Source: a bacterium
GTDB taxonomy: Bacteria > Sysuimicrobiota > Sysuimicrobiia > Sysuimicrobiales > Segetimicrobiaceae
Assembly (NCBI GenBank): GCA_035703895.1
Contig: DASSXJ010000263.1
Span: 1 to 45,819, forward strand
Direction: 5' to 3'
Length of the DNA stretch: 45,819 bases
Positions 17,013 to 26,299 of the stretch are shown here, piece by piece. The translations under genes were made by a program, and so were the position numbers. The notes below the pieces were generated by a model, which saw nothing but the letters and a program-made list of their open reading frames with translations, made no database searches and was not told the origin of the DNA. How positions within the stretch are numbered: the first letter of the stretch is position 1; every line of letters begins with the position of its first letter.

Positions 17013-17491
17013 GCACGGCGAAGCGGACCCCATCCGCGCGCGGAAATCGGAAGGCGGGGGCGGCACGCCCCACGCGCCTGCCGGCCCAATACGCGCGGCT
17101 CGTCCGCGCCGCGGCGCGCGCACGCCGCCGGGCTTACGCGCCGTACTCGCAGTTCCCGGTGGGCTCGGCGGTGCTGGCCAACGACGGCACGATCTACGCC
17201 GGGTGCAACATCGAAAACTCGTCCTACGGGCTCGCCCTCTGCGCCGAGCGCGTGGCGATCCACACCGCGGTGGCGAGCGGCCGGCGGCGGCTGACCGCGG
17301 TCGCGGTGGTCGGGCCCGCCGGGATTACCCTGACCCCCTGCGGCGCCTGCCGCCAGGTGATGGAAGAGTTCGGTGTGCAGACGGTGATCATCGCCGGGCC
17401 TCGCGGCGCGCCCGCGGTGGTCTCGCTCCAGTCCCTCCTGCCGATTCCGTTCACGCGAGGCTGGACGCGATCCCACCATGCCGGTCTATAA
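17009..17491 (+). CDS. cdd: Cytidine deaminase
   Basis: Cytidine deaminase converts cytidine and deoxycytidine to uridine forms in pyrimidine salvage. The zinc site is intact: the CAE motif in GLALCAERVAI holds the first Cys and the catalytic Glu, and CGACRQ holds the other two cysteines. The CNIENSSYG and AYAPYSQFPVG segments bind substrate in the family. I favour TTG 17009, which overlaps the previous stop as TTGA, the same style of coupling seen at argD/argG and CNNM/DUF502; an upstream ATG at 16970 is also in frame. Even from 17009 there are ~28 extra basic residues before the usual N-terminus, and the true start could be later. It overlaps recO by 14 bases. Confidence 0.92.
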   Translation: MSTAKRTPSARGNRKAGAARPTRLPAQYARLVRAAARARRRAYAPYSQFPVGSAVLANDGTIYAGCNIENSSYGLALCAERVAIHTAVASGRRRLTAVAVVGPAGITLTPCGACRQVMEEFGVQTVIIAGPRGAPAVVSLQSLLPIPFTRGWTRSHHAGL

Positions 17492-18269
17492 AGCGGAGGC
17501 GATCGTCCTCCGCCAGCAGACCCTCGGGGAGTCCGACCGGATCGTCACCCTCTTCACCCGGGAGTACGGGAAAGTGCGGGCTGCCGCGCGGGGTGTCCGG
17601 CGGCCGACGAGCCGGCTTGCCGGCAGGATCGAGCCGTTTACCCATGCGCGGCTGCTGTTGGCCCGCGGGCGGACCTTCGACATCATCGCGCAGGCCGAGA
17701 TCGTCCGGCCGTTTTCCGGCGTCCGGCTCGACCTGCTGCGAGGGGCGTACGCCGCGTACGTCATGGAGCTGATCGAGCGGGGCCTGCCCGAGCGCGACCC
17801 GCACGAAGAGATCTTCGTGCTCATCGTGGAGGCGCTGGAAGCGCTCGACCAGGCCAGGGAAGACGACGCGGAGATCGCCTCGCTCAAGTTCGGCGTTCGG
17901 CTGGCCGGCTTCTTGGGATACCAGCCCGAGACCGCGGCGTGCGTTGAGTGCGGGCGCGGCCTCCCCCGCGCGTCGGGCGGCGCCGGGGCCTGGGCGTTCA
18001 GTCCGGGGAGCGGCGGAGCCTTGTGCCCGGCGTGCCGATCTGCGGACTCCGGGGCGGTGAGCGTGTCCCCCGGCGTGCTCGCGGCGTGCGATTATCTCAT
18101 CCGAACCCCCGAGCGGCGGTCGGGTCGCCTCCGGATCCCGTCGATCCAGCGTGGCGAGTTGGCCAGGCTGGTCCAGCTCCATTTGGAGCACCGGTTAGAG
18201 GCCAAGCTGCGCTCGCCGCTGGTGATCAAGCGCCTCAGGGAGCCGCAGCACTCTTCTTCGCCGCGTTGA
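17478..18269 (+). CDS. recO: DNA repair protein RecO
   Basis: RecO works with RecR and RecF to load RecA on gaps in single-stranded DNA. The N-terminal OB-fold is recognisable from YKAEAIVLRQQTLGESDRIVTLFTREYGKVRAAARGVRR. The central zinc finger has two Cys pairs, C-x2-C in CVECG and C-x2-C in CPAC, as in Gram-positive-type RecO. The length of 263 residues is normal. ATG 17478 lies within the end of cdd. In Bacillota recO is classically near ybeY, dgkA, cdd, era and glyQS; era is not seen here. The stop codon is inside a 14-base tandem duplication. Confidence 0.93.
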   Translation: MPVYKAEAIVLRQQTLGESDRIVTLFTREYGKVRAAARGVRRPTSRLAGRIEPFTHARLLLARGRTFDIIAQAEIVRPFSGVRLDLLRGAYAAYVMELIERGLPERDPHEEIFVLIVEALEALDQAREDDAEIASLKFGVRLAGFLGYQPETAACVECGRGLPRASGGAGAWAFSPGSGGALCPACRSADSGAVSVSPGVLAACDYLIRTPERRSGRLRIPSIQRGELARLVQLHLEHRLEAKLRSPLVIKRLREPQHSSSPR

Positions 18270-18292
18270 TCCGTATCTGTTGATCCGTATCT
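18265..18292. repeat. Perfect 14-bp tandem duplication at the recO stop
   Basis: GTTGATCCGTATCT occurs twice in direct succession (18265-18278 and 18279-18292). The first copy contains the recO stop codon TGA. It looks like a small slippage or repair duplication; no function is evident. Confidence 0.8.
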
Positions 18293-18334
18293 TCGGAAGC
18301 CACGGCGTCATCACGATGAAAGGAGGGGAGAACG

Positions 18335-18976
18335 TTGCTAGCCTCCGAGATTCGGTCGGGGTCGCGCGTACTGGCCCTCTGCGTGCTCATCCTGGCTGTT
18401 GGCACCCCGGCGGCGACCGCGCAGGTGGCGATCCCCACGCTCCCACCACCCGTGCCCGTGGTCGTGGACGGAAAGACCACGGCCTACCTGGTGCTCGATT
18501 TGACGTCGATCATTTGCGCCCCACAGCCTGCCTGTCAGGCCACCCTCCCGGCGGCGGCTTCGCTGCTCGCGAAGGCGCGTCAAGCCAACGCGCCCGTCAT
18601 CTACTCCGAGACCCCAACGCCTGGATCGACCATCCTGGCCGAGGTGGCGCCACGGCCGGCCGAGCCGAAGGTCACCGGGCGCGCCGATAAGTTTTACGGG
18701 ACGCCGCTCGACGATATCCTCAAGTCGAAAGGCATCAAGATCCTCATCATCGTCGGGAGCGCCGCGAACGGCGCGGTGCTCTACACCGCATTCGGCGGCA
18801 ACGTGCGCGGCTACACGGTCGTGGTGGCGACGGACGGTATCTCCGCCGCCCCGTTTCCCATGCTCCTTGCGCAGTACCAGCTGCTGAACCAACCCGGATT
18901 CGCGAACGCAGAGAACACGCCGCTCGCAGAGAGCAAGGTCACCCTCAGCCGCAGCGATCTCATCACGTTCCGCTAG
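18335..18976 (+). CDS. Exported isochorismatase-fold protein lacking the nucleophile cysteine
   Basis: A 213-residue protein with a cleavable-looking signal peptide (hydrophobic residues 12-28, TPAATAQ cleavage site) followed by an isochorismatase/nicotinamidase-like domain. The first catalytic position is kept (Asp55 in LVLDLTS) and so is the lysine (Lys119 in GRADKFYGTPLDD). The nucleophile position is not: in the G-x-x-T-x-x-C-V-x-x-T motif the protein reads GSAANGAVLYT, so Ala147 replaces Cys. Family chemistry through a thioester is therefore not expected; binding or another activity is possible. Export is also unusual for this family. The TTG start is supported by an AGGAGGGG site. Confidence 0.82.
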   Translation: MLASEIRSGSRVLALCVLILAVGTPAATAQVAIPTLPPPVPVVVDGKTTAYLVLDLTSIICAPQPACQATLPAAASLLAKARQANAPVIYSETPTPGSTILAEVAPRPAEPKVTGRADKFYGTPLDDILKSKGIKILIIVGSAANGAVLYTAFGGNVRGYTVVVATDGISAAPFPMLLAQYQLLNQPGFANAENTPLAESKVTLSRSDLITFR

Positions 18977-19030
18977 CGCGTGCGGGCGGTGCCGACCGGG
19001 TGATAAGATAGGCGTGCGGAGGTGGTTCCA

Positions 19031-19273
19031 TTGGAGATCGATCTCGAGAGGACAAAACGCGCGCTCGCCCAGTTCGGGTCGGCGATCGACGAAGCCAGAC
19101 GGGCCGTCCGGCCGGGGCGCCCCGGGATGCTGCGCGTGCAGACCGAGGACCGGGTCATCGAGCTGCCCCTCACCTGGGCGGCGGCGGGGTTGGCCGCGCT
19201 GGCGGTCGCCACGATTCTGGGGTCGGTTCCTCTCAGGCGCGAACGGGAAGAAGAGCCCCTCGGCATCGGCTAG
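19031..19273 (+). CDS. Small single-pass membrane protein
   Basis: An 80-residue protein I do not recognise firmly. Residues 1-30 are charged and helix-forming ([22 protein letters not shown]); a short strand-like [16 protein letters not shown] follows; then one transmembrane helix (about 46-64) and a charged tail (RREREEE). The 'short strand, IELPL, then hydrophobic helix' end resembles DUF4342-type small proteins, but the match is weak. The start is TTG 19031 because GGAGGTGG sits five bases upstream; the in-frame GTG 19022 lies inside that ribosome-binding site. It lies 44 bases before glyQ and is probably co-transcribed. Confidence 0.65.
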   Translation: MEIDLERTKRALAQFGSAIDEARRAVRPGRPGMLRVQTEDRVIELPLTWAAAGLAALAVATILGSVPLRREREEEPLGIG

Positions 19274-19317
19274 GCCGCCCCCCGAACAAGCAGAAGATGC
19301 GTGGGGAGGAGGGATCG

Positions 19318-20199
19318 ATGAATTTTCAGGAACTCATCATCGCCCTCGAACGATACTGGGCGGGCTACGGATGTGTGATCGAACAACCCTATGACCTCGA
19401 AATGGGGGCCGGGACGATGCACCCGGCGACCTTTCTGAGGGCGCTCGGCCCCGAGCCGTGGAAGGTCGCCTATGTCCAGCCCAGCCGGCGGCCGACCGAC
19501 GGTCGCTATGGAGAGAACCCCAATCGCCTCGGTCGGTACTTCCAGTACCAGGTCGTTCTCAAGCCGGCCCCCTCAGGGGTCCAGGATCTCTACCTCGACA
19601 GCCTCCGGGCCATTGGCCTTGAACTGCTCGACCACGACCTCCGCTTTCTGGAGGACGACTGGGAAGACCAGACGTTGGGCGCCTGGGGGCTCGGCTGGCA
19701 GGTGTTCCTCGATGGCCAGGAGATCAGTCAATTCACGTATTTCCAGCAGGTGGGAGGAATGGACGTCTCGATCGTCTCCGCCGAGTTGACGTACGGGCTG
19801 GAGCGGATCGCCCAGTTCATCCAGCGCAAAGACAGCGTCTTCGACCTCGTCTGGGCCCCCGGCGTGACGTACGGAGAGATCCGCCGCCAGGAAGAGTTCG
19901 AGCACTCGAAATACGCCTTCGAGATCGCGGACACGGCACTCCTGGGGCGGCTCTTCGACGCACACGAAGGTGAGGCGGGACGGTGCATCGATGCCCGACT
20001 CGCGTTTCCTGCGTATGAGTACGTGCTGAAGTGCTCCCACATCTTTAACCTGCTCGACGCACGGGGCGCGGTTGGAGTCGCGGAACGAGCCGTGTTGATG
20101 GGTCGCTGCCGGGTGCTCGCGCGGCGCTGCGCCGAGATCTACCTCGCCCGGCGGGAGGAGATGGGCTGGCCGCTTCGGGGCCGCGTGCATGCCGCGTAG
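19318..20199 (+). CDS. glyQ: Glycyl-tRNA synthetase alpha subunit
   Basis: GlyQ is the catalytic subunit of the tetrameric (alpha2beta2) bacterial glycyl-tRNA synthetase. It starts with [20 protein letters not shown] and continues with the highly conserved [19 protein letters not shown] and [18 protein letters not shown] blocks of the class II active site. The length of 293 residues is normal. ATG 19318 was chosen over upstream in-frame codons because a GGGGAGGAGGG site lies just before it and the conserved sequence begins immediately. It overlaps glyS by 11 bases. Confidence 0.97.
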   Translation: MNFQELIIALERYWAGYGCVIEQPYDLEMGAGTMHPATFLRALGPEPWKVAYVQPSRRPTDGRYGENPNRLGRYFQYQVVLKPAPSGVQDLYLDSLRAIGLELLDHDLRFLEDDWEDQTLGAWGLGWQVFLDGQEISQFTYFQQVGGMDVSIVSAELTYGLERIAQFIQRKDSVFDLVWAPGVTYGEIRRQEEFEHSKYAFEIADTALLGRLFDAHEGEAGRCIDARLAFPAYEYVLKCSHIFNLLDARGAVGVAERAVLMGRCRVLARRCAEIYLARREEMGWPLRGRVHAA

Positions 20200-22324
20200 G
20201 ACGGCGGCCGCCGTCCTACGCTCCCGTCGCCTCCGTCTCGTTTTCGAGATCGGGGTCGAGGAGTTGCCCGTCGCGGCCGCGTGGGCGGGCGCGTACCAAC
20301 TTCGCGAGGGCGCCGGGCCGGCGCTCCGCGCGGCGCGCATCCCGGCCGGGGACATCACCGCATACTCCACGCCGCGCCGGATCGTGCTGATCGTCGAGGA
20401 CGTGGCCCCCCGGCAGGACGATCTCGTTCGCGAGGTCCGCGGTCCCGCCGCCCGCGTCGCGTTTGGGGCCGACGGCCGCCCGACCCAAGCGGCGGAGGGG
20501 TTCGCGCGCGCCCAGGGCGCGTCGCCGGAGCAACTCGTGCGGCGCACGACACCCCAGGGCGAGTACGTCTACGCGCTGACACGCGCTCCGGGAACGTCGA
20601 CGATCGAGGCGCTCCGCGACACGCTGCCGGCGCTCGCCTCGGGTCTGGTGTTTCCCAAGGCGATGCGGTGGGGTTCAGAGTCGGTCCGCTTCGCGCGCCC
20701 AGTCCGCTGGGTCCTGGCACTGCTCGGGCGCGACATCGTCCCGTTTGAGTTCGCGGGCGTACGATCCGGCAGGACGACCTACGGGCATCGACTGCTGAGC
20801 GCGGGCCCTGTGCGCGTCGCAGACGCCCGCGCGTTCGAAGGAACCCTCAAGAAGCACCGGGTACTCCTCGATCCGGAGCTCCGCCGTCGCCGGATCTCTT
20901 CCGCGGCGATCCGGGCGGCCCAACGGGCCGGCGGCCGTCCGATTCTGGACGCCGCTCTCCTCGAGGAATCGGTACAGCTCCTGGAGTGGCCGGAGGCGCT
21001 CGCGGGGACGTTTGCGGAGGAGTTTCTGGCGCTCCCCCGCGAGGTGCTCATCACCGTCATGCAGCATCACCAGAAGTACTTTGCCGTCGAGGGAGCGGCG
21101 GGTCAATTGCTGCCCGCGTTCGTCGCGCTCCGGAACGGGGGGACCCGCGGCCTCCGCACCGTGCGGGAGGGGAACGAGTGGGTGCTGCGGGCCCGTCTCG
21201 CCGACGCACGCTTCTTCTTCCAGGAAGACCGGAAGCGCCCGCTGGAATCCCGGATTCCAGAGCTCGCCGGCCTCGTCGTGCACGAGAAGTTGGGGACGGT
21301 GGAGGAGAAGACCCATCGGATGGCCCGACTCGCCGCGCGTCTGGGGTCGGTGCTGCGGCTGGATCAGCGACAGGCCGCCCAATTGCACCGCGCGGCGCTC
21401 CTCAGCAAAGCCGATCTCGTCACCCATATCGTCCGCGAGCTCCCGGAGTTGCAGGGCATCGTGGGAGGCATCTACGCCCGGCTGGACGGAGAGCCCGCCC
21501 CTGTCGCGGAGGCGCTCGGCGAACAGTACCTCCCTCGGGGGACCGACCTGCCCCGCTCCGATATCGGAGCGAGCCTGGCCCTGATCGACAAGCTGGACAC
21601 GTTGCTGAGCGCACTGGCCGCGGGCCTCGCGGTCAGCGGCTCCCAGGATCCGTATGGGCTTCGGCGCGCCGCCCACGGCGTCGTGGCGATCGTGCTCGAC
21701 CGGCACCTCCGGGCCAATGTCCGGGATCTCGCGGCGGGGGCGCTCGACGAGAGCCATCGATCGCTCGACCCGGAGGCTCGAACGGCGGCCCTCGATGCGA
21801 TGATGGATCTTCTCCGTCAGCGTCTCCGCACGGCCTTGATCGATGCCGGAATCAGCTACGACACGGTGGATGCGGCGCTCGAGGCCGGGTGCGACGATCT
21901 CGAGGATGCGGCCGTGCGCGCGCGGGCGTTGTGGACGTTCCGCCGCCATCCCGAGTTTCTGCGTTTATACACGGCGTTCGACCGCGCCCGGCGCATCCTG
22001 CCGCCCCAGTTCGAGGGCCGCCTCAGGCCCGACGCACTCGAGGAGCCGGCCGAGCAGCGTCTCCTCCGGAGCCTGGAGGAGGTCCGGCCTCGGGTGCTCG
22101 AGGCCCGGACGAAGGGACGCTACGATGAGACGTTCGCGTATCTCGCTGCGCTCGCCGGACCCGTCGATCAGTTTTTCACCGACGTGCTGGTGATGGCCGA
22201 CGATGAGACGGCCCGCACCAACCGGCTCGCGCTGCTCGCCGGCGTGGTGGGGTTGGTGCGTCCGATCGCCGATCTCTCGCGCGTGGTCGTCGTTGGAGAA
22301 GGAAAGGCCTCCGGGAACTCCTAA
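20189..22324 (+). CDS. glyS: Glycyl-tRNA synthetase beta subunit
   Basis: GlyS binds tRNA and completes the alpha2beta2 glycyl-tRNA synthetase. The family N-terminus [14 protein letters not shown] appears at about residue 19, so the ATG in the end of glyQ adds a short Arg-rich lead. KAMRWG, the HD-like MARLAARLG region, the [11 protein letters not shown] and [13 protein letters not shown] blocks, and the C-terminal anticodon-binding end ([21 protein letters not shown]) are all in order. The length of 711 residues is in the usual range. The overlap with glyQ suggests translational coupling that keeps the subunits in balance. Confidence 0.96.
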   Translation: MPRRTAAAVLRSRRLRLVFEIGVEELPVAAAWAGAYQLREGAGPALRAARIPAGDITAYSTPRRIVLIVEDVAPRQDDLVREVRGPAARVAFGADGRPTQAAEGFARAQGASPEQLVRRTTPQGEYVYALTRAPGTSTIEALRDTLPALASGLVFPKAMRWGSESVRFARPVRWVLALLGRDIVPFEFAGVRSGRTTYGHRLLSAGPVRVADARAFEGTLKKHRVLLDPELRRRRISSAAIRAAQRAGGRPILDAALLEESVQLLEWPEALAGTFAEEFLALPREVLITVMQHHQKYFAVEGAAGQLLPAFVALRNGGTRGLRTVREGNEWVLRARLADARFFFQEDRKRPLESRIPELAGLVVHEKLGTVEEKTHRMARLAARLGSVLRLDQRQAAQLHRAALLSKADLVTHIVRELPELQGIVGGIYARLDGEPAPVAEALGEQYLPRGTDLPRSDIGASLALIDKLDTLLSALAAGLAVSGSQDPYGLRRAAHGVVAIVLDRHLRANVRDLAAGALDESHRSLDPEARTAALDAMMDLLRQRLRTALIDAGISYDTVDAALEAGCDDLEDAAVRARALWTFRRHPEFLRLYTAFDRARRILPPQFEGRLRPDALEEPAEQRLLRSLEEVRPRVLEARTKGRYDETFAYLAALAGPVDQFFTDVLVMADDETARTNRLALLAGVVGLVRPIADLSRVVVVGEGKASGNS

Positions 22325-22385
22325 ATAGCAAAGGTTAGTCTCCACCAATAGCATGCGTTGGTCTTCACTTTGTGAGGTGACGCGA

Positions 22386-25160
22386 ATGGCGATTCGACAT
22401 CTGCCCAAGGCGGCACGGCGGCGCACGGTGTCGCGGCGGCCCGCAGGCCGGGCGACCCCCCCGAAGGGCGCCGCCCGCAAGCGGATCTGGCTCTTTGAGG
22501 AGGGCAACGCATCGATGCGGGAACTGCTCGGCGGCAAGGGCGCCGGCCTCGCCGAGATGAGCCGCGTCGGCTTGCCCGTCCCGCCCGGATTTACGATCAC
22601 GACCGCGGTCTGCAACGAGTACAACGCCAGGGGACAGACCTTCCCACCGGGGCTGATGAACGAGGTGCGCCGGGCGCTCGGGTCTGTGGAGCGCAAGATG
22701 GGAAAGCGGTTTGGGGATCCCAAGAATCCGCTCCTCGTCTCGGTTCGCTCCGGCGCCAAGTTCTCGATGCCGGGGATGATGGACACCGTCCTCAACCTGG
22801 GGTTGAACGAGGAGACTCTCCGCGGGCTCGCCGCGCTCACCGGAGATGAACGGTTCGCGCAGGATGCCCACCGGAGGTTCGTGCAGATGTTCGGCAAGAT
22901 CGTGTTGGGCGTCCCCGGCGAGCAGTTCGAGGAGATCATCGAGGCGCGCAAACGCCGCTCCGGCGCCAGGCTGGACACCGACCTATCGGCCGGCGACCTT
23001 GCGGGGATCGCCGCGGAGTTCAAGGCACTGATCAAGCGGCAGAAGGGGGTCGACTTCCCGACCGATCCCTGGGTCCAGCTCGAGATGGCGATCCGCGCCG
23101 TGTTCGACTCCTGGATGGGAAAGCGCGCCGTCGACTACCGGAACTTCAACAAGATCCCGCACGACCTCGGGACGGCGGTGAACGTGCAGGCGATGGTGTT
23201 CGGCAACATGGGGGGGGAGAGCGCCACCGGCGTCGCGTTTACGCGAAGTCCCGCCACCGGGGAGAAGCGCCTGTACGGAGAATACCTGCCGAACGCGCAG
23301 GGCGAGGATGTGGTCGCCGGGACTCGGACCCCGCACCCGATCGCCCAGATGGAGCGGGAGCTTCCCAACGTCTACCGTCAGTTCCAAGACGTCGCCAAGA
23401 TGCTCGAACGGCACTACAAGGACATGCAGGATCTCGAATTCACGGTGGAGCGCGGAACGCTGTGGATGCTGCAGACTCGGTCCGGCAAGCGGACGGCCCA
23501 AGCCGCGGTGAAGGTCGCCGTCGATATGGTTCGCGAGAAGCTGATCGCGCGCGACGACGCGTTGCTCCGCGTTGAGCCGGAGCAGATCTACCAGCTCCTG
23601 CTCCCCCGGTTCGACCCTGAGGACAAGGGCGCGGCGGAGCGCGAGGGCAAGCTCCTCACGCGCGGCCTCAACGCGTCGCCGGGCGCGGCCACCGGGATCG
23701 CGGTGTTCGATCCGGACACCGCGGTCGAGATCGGCGCGGGAGGCCAGGCCGTGATTCTCGTCCGGCCGGAGACCAACCCCGAGGACGTGCACGGGATGTT
23801 GATCGCGCGCGGCATCCTCACGGCCCGAGGAGGCGCCACCAGCCACGCGGCCGTCGTCGCCCGGGGGCTCGGAAAGCCGTGCGTGGCCGGCGCCGAGGCG
23901 ATCCGGGTCGACCCCGACGCCCACCAGTTCAGCGTGAACGGCCAGGTGATCCACCAGGGCGAGTTCATCTCCATCGACGGGACGACCGGCGAGGTCTTCG
24001 GCCGCGCGATCCGGACGATCGATCCCGACGTGAGCGAAGATCGCGATCTCCAGACGCTGCTCGGGTGGGCCGACCGCACGCGACGCCTCGGGGTGTGGGC
24101 GAACGCCGACTACCCACGAGATGCGGCGCGCGCCCGAGTGTTTGGCGCGGAGGGCATTGGGCTGTGCCGGACCGAGCACATGTTCTTCGAGGAAGACCGC
24201 CTGCCGATCGTCAGGCGCATGATCCTGGCCGAGAGCGACGAGGAACGCCAGCAGGCCCTCGACCGTCTGTTGCCGATCCAACGGCAGGACTTCATCGGCA
24301 TCCTCCGCGAGATGGCCGGGTCGACCGTGGTGATCCGGTTGATCGACCCACCGCTGCACGAGTTCCTCCCCCGCTACGACGACCTGCTGGCCGAGGTCAC
24401 CGAGCTGCGGGTCCGCGGCACTGATCCGCGCGCGCTCGAGGAAAAGGAACGGCTCCTCCGCGCCGTGGCGGGCATGCGCGAGCAAAACCCCATGCTCGGG
24501 CTGCGGGGCATCCGGCTCGGCATCCTGAACCCCGGGATCATCGACATGCAGGTCCGGGCGATCCTGGAAGCCGCCTGCATCCTCGCGAAAGAGGGGGTCA
24601 AGACCCATCCGGAGATCATGATCCCGCTCGTCGGCCACCCGAACGAGCTTCGGGTGGTGGAGCAACGGGTCCGGCCGCTCGCCGAACGGGTCATGACCGA
24701 GCGCGGCGTGCGCGTCGCATACAAGTTCGGCACGATGATCGAGATCCCGCGGGCGTGCGTCGTCGCAGACGAGATCGCCGAGCTCGCGGAGTTCTTTTCG
24801 TTCGGCAGCAACGACCTCACCCAGTTGATCTTTGGGTTCAGCCGGGACGACGCGGAAGGCAAGTTCCTCCTCCGCTACGTCAATGACAAGATCCTGCCGG
24901 AGAATCCGTTCCAGGTTCTCGACGCGAAGGGGGTCGGCGGGCTGATCGACATGGCGGTGCGGCTCGGCCGCAAGGCTCGACCGGAGCTCGAGCTCGGTAT
25001 CTGCGGGGAGCACGGTGGGGATCCTCAGAGCATCGAGTTTTGCCACAAGGTGGGGTTGACGTACGTGAGCTGTTCCCCCTATCGCGTGCCGACCGCGAGA
25101 CTCGCCGCCGCGCAGGCCGTGCTCAAGGAGAAGCAGGCGCGAGCCGAGCGCGATCGCTAG
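22386..25160 (+). CDS. ppdK: Pyruvate, phosphate dikinase
   Basis: PPDK interconverts pyruvate, ATP and phosphate with PEP, AMP and pyrophosphate. The order is standard: an N-terminal ATP-grasp domain (LLGGKGAGLAEMSRVGLPVPPGF), the swivelling phosphohistidine domain (GGATSHAAVVARG, His487) and the C-terminal PEP/pyruvate barrel, ending with the catalytic-cysteine motif GICGEHGGDP (about Cys873). ATG 22386 has a GAGGTG site nine bases upstream; an ATG at 22353 is in frame but poorly placed. Compared with well-known enzymes (~874 residues) this one (924) has ~30 extra basic residues at the N-terminus, probably disordered. No adjacent PPDK regulatory protein is present. The link glyS-ppdK-dgt is common in Gram-positive genomes. 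Confidence 0.96.
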   Translation: MAIRHLPKAARRRTVSRRPAGRATPPKGAARKRIWLFEEGNASMRELLGGKGAGLAEMSRVGLPVPPGFTITTAVCNEYNARGQTFPPGLMNEVRRALGSVERKMGKRFGDPKNPLLVSVRSGAKFSMPGMMDTVLNLGLNEETLRGLAALTGDERFAQDAHRRFVQMFGKIVLGVPGEQFEEIIEARKRRSGARLDTDLSAGDLAGIAAEFKALIKRQKGVDFPTDPWVQLEMAIRAVFDSWMGKRAVDYRNFNKIPHDLGTAVNVQAMVFGNMGGESATGVAFTRSPATGEKRLYGEYLPNAQGEDVVAGTRTPHPIAQMERELPNVYRQFQDVAKMLERHYKDMQDLEFTVERGTLWMLQTRSGKRTAQAAVKVAVDMVREKLIARDDALLRVEPEQIYQLLLPRFDPEDKGAAEREGKLLTRGLNASPGAATGIAVFDPDTAVEIGAGGQAVILVRPETNPEDVHGMLIARGILTARGGATSHAAVVARGLGKPCVAGAEAIRVDPDAHQFSVNGQVIHQGEFISIDGTTGEVFGRAIRTIDPDVSEDRDLQTLLGWADRTRRLGVWANADYPRDAARARVFGAEGIGLCRTEHMFFEEDRLPIVRRMILAESDEERQQALDRLLPIQRQDFIGILREMAGSTVVIRLIDPPLHEFLPRYDDLLAEVTELRVRGTDPRALEEKERLLRAVAGMREQNPMLGLRGIRLGILNPGIIDMQVRAILEAACILAKEGVKTHPEIMIPLVGHPNELRVVEQRVRPLAERVMTERGVRVAYKFGTMIEIPRACVVADEIAELAEFFSFGSNDLTQLIFGFSRDDAEGKFLLRYVNDKILPENPFQVLDAKGVGGLIDMAVRLGRKARPELELGICGEHGGDPQSIEFCHKVGLTYVSCSPYRVPTARLAAAQAVLKEKQARAERDR

Positions 25161-25166
25161 CCTGTC

Positions 25167-26252
25167 ATGAACCCGCGCGAGGTGACGGAGGGGTGGGAGG
25201 ACCAGGCGCTCGCTCCGCACGCCGTCCACAGCGCGCGCTCCCGCGGTCGAGTTCGTTCCGAGCCGCCCGACCCGCTGCGGACGGTGTTTCAGCGGGACCG
25301 GGATCGGATCATCCACTCGAAGGCGTTTCGCCGCCTGATGCACAAGACGCAGGTGTTCCTTGCGCCGGAAGGAGACCACTACCGCACGCGGTTGACCCAC
25401 ACCTTGGAGGTGGCCCAGATCGCCCGCACGATCGCGCGGGCGATTCGGATCAATGAGGATCTGACCGAGGCGATCGTGCTGGGCCACGACCTGGGACACC
25501 CTCCGTTCGGACACGCCGGCGAGGAGGCGCTCAACCATGCGATGGCGGCGCACGGCGGGTTCCGGCACGACCTCCAAAGCCTCCGCATGGTGGAGGTCCT
25601 CGAGCGCCGCCGCACCCGCGATGGGACCGTTGAAGAAGGGTTGAACCTGACGTGGGAGGTCCGGAACGGAATCGGCGGTCACTCGAAAGGACCCAGTGAC
25701 ATCGAAATCTTTCCGGACCTCGACGAGGCGGTGCCGGAGACCGGTCCCGAGACGGTCGAAGGACAACTCGCCCGTGTGGCCGACCGGATCGCCTACGTGC
25801 ATCATGATACCGATGACGCGATGCGGGCGGGGCTGATCAACGAACGCGATGTGCCCGCGGCGGTCCGCCAGGTGTTGGGGCAGACCCGAGGGCAGTGGGT
25901 GGACACCACGGTCCGCGACATCGTCGCCCGTTCGGCCGAGACGGGTCGGATCCAGATGGCGGATGAGGTCCGAGTCGCACTCAACGGGCTCAAGGACTTC
26001 CTGTTCGAGGTCGTGTACCTGGGATCGGCTGCCAAGGCGGAGGTGGACAAGGCGCAGCGGCTCCTGATCGACATGTTCGCGCACTTCGTCGACCACCCGG
26101 GAGAGATCGGAGAGGAAGCGCGGCGGCTGCTCGATGAGGGACGCTCGACGGTTCCCAGGGCGGTGTGCGATTTCCTGGCCGGCATGACCGACCGGTTCGC
26201 GATCCGGACGGCCGAGCGCCTCTTCGTGCCCCGCACATGGGCGAGCTTCTGA
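25167..26252 (+). CDS. dgt: Deoxyguanosinetriphosphate triphosphohydrolase-like HD protein
   Basis: An HD-domain dNTPase of the dGTPase type 2 subfamily. It removes triphosphate from deoxynucleotides and helps balance dNTP pools. The N-terminus (DPLRTVFQRDRDRIIHSKAFRRLMHKTQVF) is a hallmark. The metal-binding residues are His in RLTHTLEVAQIA and the His-Asp pair in LGHDLGHPPFGHAGEEAL; the second Asp is in VADRIAYVHHDTDDA. The length of 361 residues suits the short subfamily. It starts six bases after ppdK. In many Bacillota dgt precedes dnaG and rpoD; here the accessory cluster follows instead. Confidence 0.94.
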   Translation: MNPREVTEGWEDQALAPHAVHSARSRGRVRSEPPDPLRTVFQRDRDRIIHSKAFRRLMHKTQVFLAPEGDHYRTRLTHTLEVAQIARTIARAIRINEDLTEAIVLGHDLGHPPFGHAGEEALNHAMAAHGGFRHDLQSLRMVEVLERRRTRDGTVEEGLNLTWEVRNGIGGHSKGPSDIEIFPDLDEAVPETGPETVEGQLARVADRIAYVHHDTDDAMRAGLINERDVPAAVRQVLGQTRGQWVDTTVRDIVARSAETGRIQMADEVRVALNGLKDFLFEVVYLGSAAKAEVDKAQRLLIDMFAHFVDHPGEIGEEARRLLDEGRSTVPRAVCDFLAGMTDRFAIRTAERLFVPRTWASF

Positions 26253-26299
26253 TGCCGCGGCCGGTCGCCGCGCAAGGACCTGGTTGAGGAGGGGACGGC

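Noticed and set aside
22983-26096. Over 1000-codon minus-strand frame opposite ppdK and dgt
   Set aside because: It runs across two real genes and their junction, with no family motifs; both plus-strand genes are certain.
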